From Candidatus Bathyarchaeota archaeon (GTDB lineage Archaea; Thermoproteota; Bathyarchaeia; Bathyarchaeales; Bathycorpusculaceae): 10,114 nt of DNA. Positions 7,801 to 10,114 of the stretch are shown in pieces. The stretch lies in NCBI GenBank assembly GCA_030626685.1, contig DAOUTL010000036.1, forward strand, positions 1 through 10,114. The letters run 5' to 3'. Numbering within the stretch: the stretch's first letter is position 1; each line of letters begins with the position of its first letter. The notes under the pieces were generated by a model. The model had not been told where the DNA came from and did not search any database. It was given only the letters and a program-made list of their open reading frames with translations. The position numbers and the translations under genes were made by a program.

Positions 7801-7919
7801 GTTACCTAAACTTAAATGACATTCATTTTATCCAGATCGTGATAATGCCTCAAGGAATGTTGTGGACTGTATTATGCGCTTCAGCTCTCGTGATTAGTTT
7901 TAAGAGGAAAGATTTTTGA
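4845..7919 (+). CDS. Large polytopic membrane protein, GT-C-like glycosyltransferase candidate (1024 aa)
   Basis: I do not recognise a named family with certainty. The first ~695 residues form about 13-14 hydrophobic segments (for example 23-46, 56-74, 92-110, 133-155, 168-186, 195-212, 229-246, 307-327, 340-360, 474-490, 604-622, 672-692). A mostly polar domain follows at about 697-985, then a last membrane segment (986-1015) and a basic end. LEPAIFLKQDMIYQAEYIARL (249-269; D259, E265) lies in a loop after a transmembrane helix, where GT-C enzymes such as PMT/ArnT/STT3-type proteins carry their catalytic acidic residue. GHPTE (443-447) and PHYFFP (635-640) also recall that superfamily. A GT-C enzyme would use polyprenyl-phosphate sugars on the outer membrane face; here that role is inferred. 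It lies behind a TTTAAA promoter and overlaps the next gene by TTGA. ATG 4845 is chosen from promoter spacing; Met-14 and Met-19 are alternatives. Confidence 0.85.
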   Translation: MSKSHIYRKEISFMLPRKMLVNKAIPLILILPISWMVTALLINFIGISHISHINLGVFCTLLSLSLSFLVFLMFHEFRLAWFIKIRVERKALYVSGILLVCVALLVFLLRSDIYFQYGFMVFKQWSQLPLFDIVLMCSLFCLLLYAPAYILHGVVFNRFTLGFLEKMVFYPLVSMAILGFAGFLAPSFREMWSVKVLALPLFIFVILALVLVRDWKKEYKPINVSNLNLVEITGLALIIFFRLFTYYSALEPAIFLKQDMIYQAEYIARLNRYGLTGYLSSPLTERYTVFYSSAYSLISKLLSLPYCNTIIIATFFNHIFVSLAFYYLSKRLFRDVKKSLFSTFVFTILSGFSWMHLLASPPITPLSGSDLFSYIRAIHDKFGMYSGATVSTIYADVHALVRLWGLGVAFASIAALLSAYRNPDEWKKYFLFFSAGFLQIVLGHPTEVFLLAFTLSVITLLSHDKILLENTLKTIFLLSISALPFIFIFSYPKEVFFSLISTIILCLLGIFLGKVIDRFGNFPFSIDARRKILKILAIAFMYYYGLSLIAFFSEYNNVNIRYPIFTLWYSVPIQWGFIGFLSTLAIVKHTLTAKRWDFSLKYSVLMILFLLLFTATVNYVNLNLFYVGLPYPIMPHYFFPFLAISSAYIFANGNSTHQIIILIGKRMSFSIRLYYVMVAFLILIFSTGSLCHILSASYWNNISLWTEKPQSTSLTDEEVRFINFLYALEPKTNTIEEACFIPKDQPFPIVEGVEYQTKVRYKVNPEQHLIKIAGLNTPSRMIESALYDTKSLSEVTFLTEFANIQYLIVEKNTKSALMQQLCVFTPVYWGEKYMVFELSQLIPHIDKTKKEAILIEKISFSGKIFVNEDSEEKTFENVNGEILPLDNGYVAIKMNNEENFTMRSSTVTIDGKTILLNVRSTRLYFPEALNVAQQMVFDGETSFKILNTFDNKRLYIGKFTFNGSYKILPEPWAMEDPRAAQNAIQGYLNLNDIHFIQIVIMPQGMLWTVLCASALVISFKRKDF
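7904..7908 (+). promoter_or_regulatory. Ribosome binding site GAGGA for the TTG start at 7916
   Basis: GAGGA within AAGAGGAAAG lies 7 nt before TTG 7916 and inside the end of the preceding gene. It supports the TTG start, overlapping the upstream stop as TTGA, over the ATG at 7934, which has no comparable site. Confidence 0.55.
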
Positions 7920-9781
7920 AGAAAACCTGTTTAATGACACGCGCACACTTTTTCATATTATTGTTAACCCTACTCATTGTAGTGACTGCTTCGAATCAAT
8001 ATTCCATAACGGCTGAATGCTTTATATCACCTGCAGCATCAACGCCTACTATCGGACAGTTCGAAGCTCCAGCTATAGTCTACGCCAACAAATACTTCAG
8101 CATAAATGCCACAATAAATCATCCCTCTGATATATCGAAATTTGTCAACGTAACAATTGAAGTCAGCCACAATATAATATTGAAGTGGGACAACGCAACA
8201 GACACATTCAGCGAATATAATGACCCAAACAACTACTGCACCTTAGCCACAGCCCTATGTGTTAAGACACAGATTAACAGCACAGCCTACAAGCTAAGCT
8301 GGAAAATTAAGCTCGGCTGGAACTATCCAGAAGGGTCCGTATCAATAATTGAAACAAACACAACGGTTTATGACAGTACTGGAGCCAGTGGAAGCGGTTC
8401 ACAGGCTGGCTTGTTCACTTTTGAAGACGACTTAGTTGTGGCTTCAGCTTCTGTGGATGACTCAAGAGTTAACCCTGAACAAGCCGTCGTTTTCTCTGGC
8501 ACAGTGTATTATGAAGGCACAAATATTCCGCCAGCAAACGGAAACGGTGCTTTAAGTTTCGACGGCGTGGATGACTATGTTGACTTAGGAAATGTATTAA
8601 ATTTTGGAGCTGAAGACAGTTTCTCAATTTCATTATGGGAGAAGACGAATGACTGTACGAAGAAGCAAAGAGCAGTCAACAAAGGACACTTGGATGACTT
8701 TCCTCAACTGGGAAATGAAGGATATGAGGCTGGTTGGATATGGCAAGAAAAAATATGTGCACAACTTCAAGATGCGAATCGCGATATTTATTTGATGTCA
8801 AGTGTTATTGAGTCAAATCTTTGGTATCATACTGTTTTAACCGTAGATAGGTCAGTCAATATTGCGAAATTATACGTCAATGGTGAGGATGTGGACAGTA
8901 AAGATATTTCGATGTTGGTCAGTTTCTCCAATATTTATCCACTCAGAATAGGAACATATTCAACAAACCCATTTTACTCTCCCTTCGACGGGGTTATCGA
9001 CGAGGTTCGCATCTACAACCGTGTCCTCTCCGCGGAGGAAGTCAGCGAACACTACCATGGCATCTATAGGAACGAAACTGGCTTAGTCCTCTATCTGGAC
9101 TTTGATGGAGACGTAGGGAATAGTGGAAAAATCCATGGTTCAACATGGACCGATGGGTACGCGAATATCGAGGTGAAGGTTGAATTAGAAGGGGCACTAA
9201 AACAGACAGTTAGCTTAGTCAACACGACAAATGGAGCCTTTGTAATACCATCGGTGACCGCAGAGTCGAACGTGGGTAAGTACGACTACACAATTTATAC
9301 TGAAAATGCGTTAGAAAATCAAACGGTTAGCGTGATAGTGGATAGAATAAAAATCACTAAGGGAGCCACGGACAAGATTAGTGTACTCTTCGTTGGAGAA
9401 GAACAGACATTATGGTTCATAGCAGTATATGAATTTGACAACTCCACATTTGACGGAACATGCGGGATGCTTTATATGAACGGATCGGCCATGGAATGGT
9501 CCTTAGAGAATGAAAGATGGGAATATAAATATGTGCCAGATGCGCCAGGTGTAAAGAATTACTCAATAACAGGGGTTTTAGACATGAAATATGGTTTATC
9601 GGTTATAAACGATGTTGCTGGGACCCAAACTATAACTGTGCACACTCATTGGTATGAACCAATAGTTTGGCTAATTAATTCACCCTATTTTTGGGTAAGC
9701 ATAAGCATCATCATACTAATCCTCCTTTTCCGCTTCAGAATAATAGAGGTGAAAATAGAAAAATCGCCTAAATCCTATTAG
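7916..9781 (+). CDS. Secreted, membrane-anchored LamG/Ig-like surface protein (621 aa)
   Basis: Predicted extracellular protein held by one membrane helix. An N-terminal signal segment (about 10-26, with K2-K3-R9 before it) is followed by a beta-rich domain (about 45-175). An Ig-like domain is split in two (about 177-207 and 413-475) around a LamG/concanavalin-A-like domain (about 212-382), recognised by ALSFDGVDDYVDLGN at its start and FDGVIDEVRIYNRVLSAEEV (357-376) at its end. A further beta domain and a C-terminal helix (about 587-608) with a basic tail inside follow. Eleven N-X-S/T sequons occur (N64, 78, 93, 121, 148, 386, 436, 468, 509, 522, 548), which fits an N-glycosylated archaeal surface protein. 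LamG folds often bind carbohydrate, but no ligand can be named. The TTG start overlaps the upstream stop as TTGA, so the two genes are probably coupled. The ATG at 7934 is an alternative start that would shorten only the n-region. Confidence 0.85.
   Translation: MKKTCLMTRAHFFILLLTLLIVVTASNQYSITAECFISPAASTPTIGQFEAPAIVYANKYFSINATINHPSDISKFVNVTIEVSHNIILKWDNATDTFSEYNDPNNYCTLATALCVKTQINSTAYKLSWKIKLGWNYPEGSVSIIETNTTVYDSTGASGSGSQAGLFTFEDDLVVASASVDDSRVNPEQAVVFSGTVYYEGTNIPPANGNGALSFDGVDDYVDLGNVLNFGAEDSFSISLWEKTNDCTKKQRAVNKGHLDDFPQLGNEGYEAGWIWQEKICAQLQDANRDIYLMSSVIESNLWYHTVLTVDRSVNIAKLYVNGEDVDSKDISMLVSFSNIYPLRIGTYSTNPFYSPFDGVIDEVRIYNRVLSAEEVSEHYHGIYRNETGLVLYLDFDGDVGNSGKIHGSTWTDGYANIEVKVELEGALKQTVSLVNTTNGAFVIPSVTAESNVGKYDYTIYTENALENQTVSVIVDRIKITKGATDKISVLFVGEEQTLWFIAVYEFDNSTFDGTCGMLYMNGSAMEWSLENERWEYKYVPDAPGVKNYSITGVLDMKYGLSVINDVAGTQTITVHTHWYEPIVWLINSPYFWVSISIIILILLFRFRIIEVKIEKSPKSY
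8551..9061 (+). other. LamG domain-coding insert within the Ig-like domain
   Basis: This part of the surface-protein gene encodes residues about 213-382. Removing residues about 208-412 would join YYEGTNIPPA to DGYANIEVKVELEG, an uninterrupted Ig-like strand-loop-strand. The insert is in frame, lacks sequons until N386, and ends in a GC-rich patch (35 of 60 bases G or C at 9001-9060). Confidence 0.6.
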
Positions 9782-9793
9782 AGAATAATAACG

Positions 9794-9807
9794 CATCGCG
9801 CGCGATG
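9794..9807. repeat. Perfect 14-bp palindrome CATCGCGCGCGATG
   Basis: It lies 13 nt after the surface-protein stop in an AT-rich intergenic stretch (9782-9910). Each 7-base arm is the exact reverse complement of the other, with no loop and no following T run, so it is unlike a terminator. It could bind a dimeric regulator or mark a junction; function unknown. Confidence 0.5.
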
Positions 9808-9910
9808 TCCCAGAAAAAACGGGAGCTAGTTCAGCATACTTTCCTCAAAAATTTTTCTTAAACAATTCTCAGTGATTTAAAAGAAAGGTTGCACTAATTT
9901 TAATTTATAG

Positions 9911-10096
9911 TACGAATTCGACATAGAAAAAGTGATTCAAGGCTTCGATGCTAAATTCAAAAACCTAAACCTTAAAGAAATTAAGGCTTTAATGGGTGAA
10001 AAACCAGCAATAGTCGACGGAAGAAGAATATACAACCCAAAGCAATTCAGTCAAAAACTCAAATACATAGCAATCGGACTCGGAAAAGCCCAATGA
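9911..10096 (+). pseudogene. C-terminal remnant of a UDP-sugar dehydrogenase (UDP-glucose/UDP-ManNAc type)
   Basis: The frame opens immediately after an in-frame TAG (9908-9910) and encodes about 61 residues, ending LKYIAIGLGKAQ. The stretch IKALMGEKPAIVDGRRIYNP followed by KYIAIGLGK is the UDP-binding C-terminal domain of nucleotide-sugar dehydrogenases, where DxR in VDGRR contacts the UDP moiety. Whole enzymes of this family have about 420-440 residues with an N-terminal NAD-binding domain and a catalytic Cys domain; neither is present. No good start is available (the first candidate is GTG 9932), so this is a truncated remnant. It fits a glycan locus, since such enzymes supply UDP-uronic acids. 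Confidence 0.8.
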
Positions 10097-10114
10097 AATT
10101 TAATCTAACACAAC

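Noticed and set aside
8604..8795. 63-codon open frame inside the LamG-coding region
   Set aside because: It is out of frame with a clear LamG domain and is basic and motif-free.
9809..9825. Weak hairpin TCCC-GGGA after the surface-protein gene as a terminator
   Set aside because: The stem is only 4 bp and no T tract follows directly.
1..10114. CRISPR array, tRNA/rRNA, insertion sequence or toxin-antitoxin pair
   Set aside because: No regularly spaced repeats, RNA signatures, transposase motifs or terminal inverted repeats were found on reading both strands.

Overview
The window looks archaeal and is AT-rich. Evidence: TTTAAA boxes sit about 30 nt before ATG codons that have no ribosome binding site (leaderless style); a secreted protein with a single C-terminal anchor carries 11 N-X-S/T sequons; and it is paired with a large polytopic GT-C-like membrane protein. 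From memory, the N-terminal part of the surface protein resembles large S-layer-like proteins of Bathyarchaeia-type archaea. This placement is tentative because no search could be run. No phage, transposase, RNA gene or CRISPR array was seen.

Layout, all on the + strand. (1) 1-1593: the 3' end of a GT4 glycosyltransferase, overlapped by 32 nt by a complete GT4 glycosyltransferase. (2) 1714/1744-2806: two class I SAM-dependent methyltransferases, the second cut short at its C-terminus. (3) 2981-3988: a full-length GT2 glycosyltransferase whose only plausible start is ATT behind a strong Shine-Dalgarno. (4) 4010-4707: wreckage, consisting of the last ~85 residues of a GT4 enzyme and then a GT2 gene that has lost its middle and changed frame. 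Both breakpoints carry the same TTTTnGATCGATCGA sequence. (5) 4845-9781: a two-gene unit behind a TTTAAA promoter. It encodes a 1024-residue multi-pass membrane protein and, through a 4-nt TTGA overlap, a 621-residue secreted, membrane-anchored protein with a LamG domain inserted into an Ig-like domain. (6) 9911-10096: the C-terminal remnant of a UDP-sugar dehydrogenase. No gene-free stretch exceeds about 175 bases.

Taken together this is a surface-glycan or protein-glycosylation locus. GT4 and GT2 enzymes would build an oligosaccharide, methyltransferases could cap or modify it, the GT-C-like protein could act on the outer face of the membrane, and the sequon-rich LamG protein is a plausible glycan acceptor. 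These links are inferred from neighbourhood and family.

The most unusual signal is the repeated GATCGATCGA at gene breakpoints. It could be a recombination site that shuffles glycosyltransferase segments. It is also exactly the scar left by fill-in ligation of GATC-cutting enzymes (Hi-C type libraries), so an assembly artefact must be excluded first.
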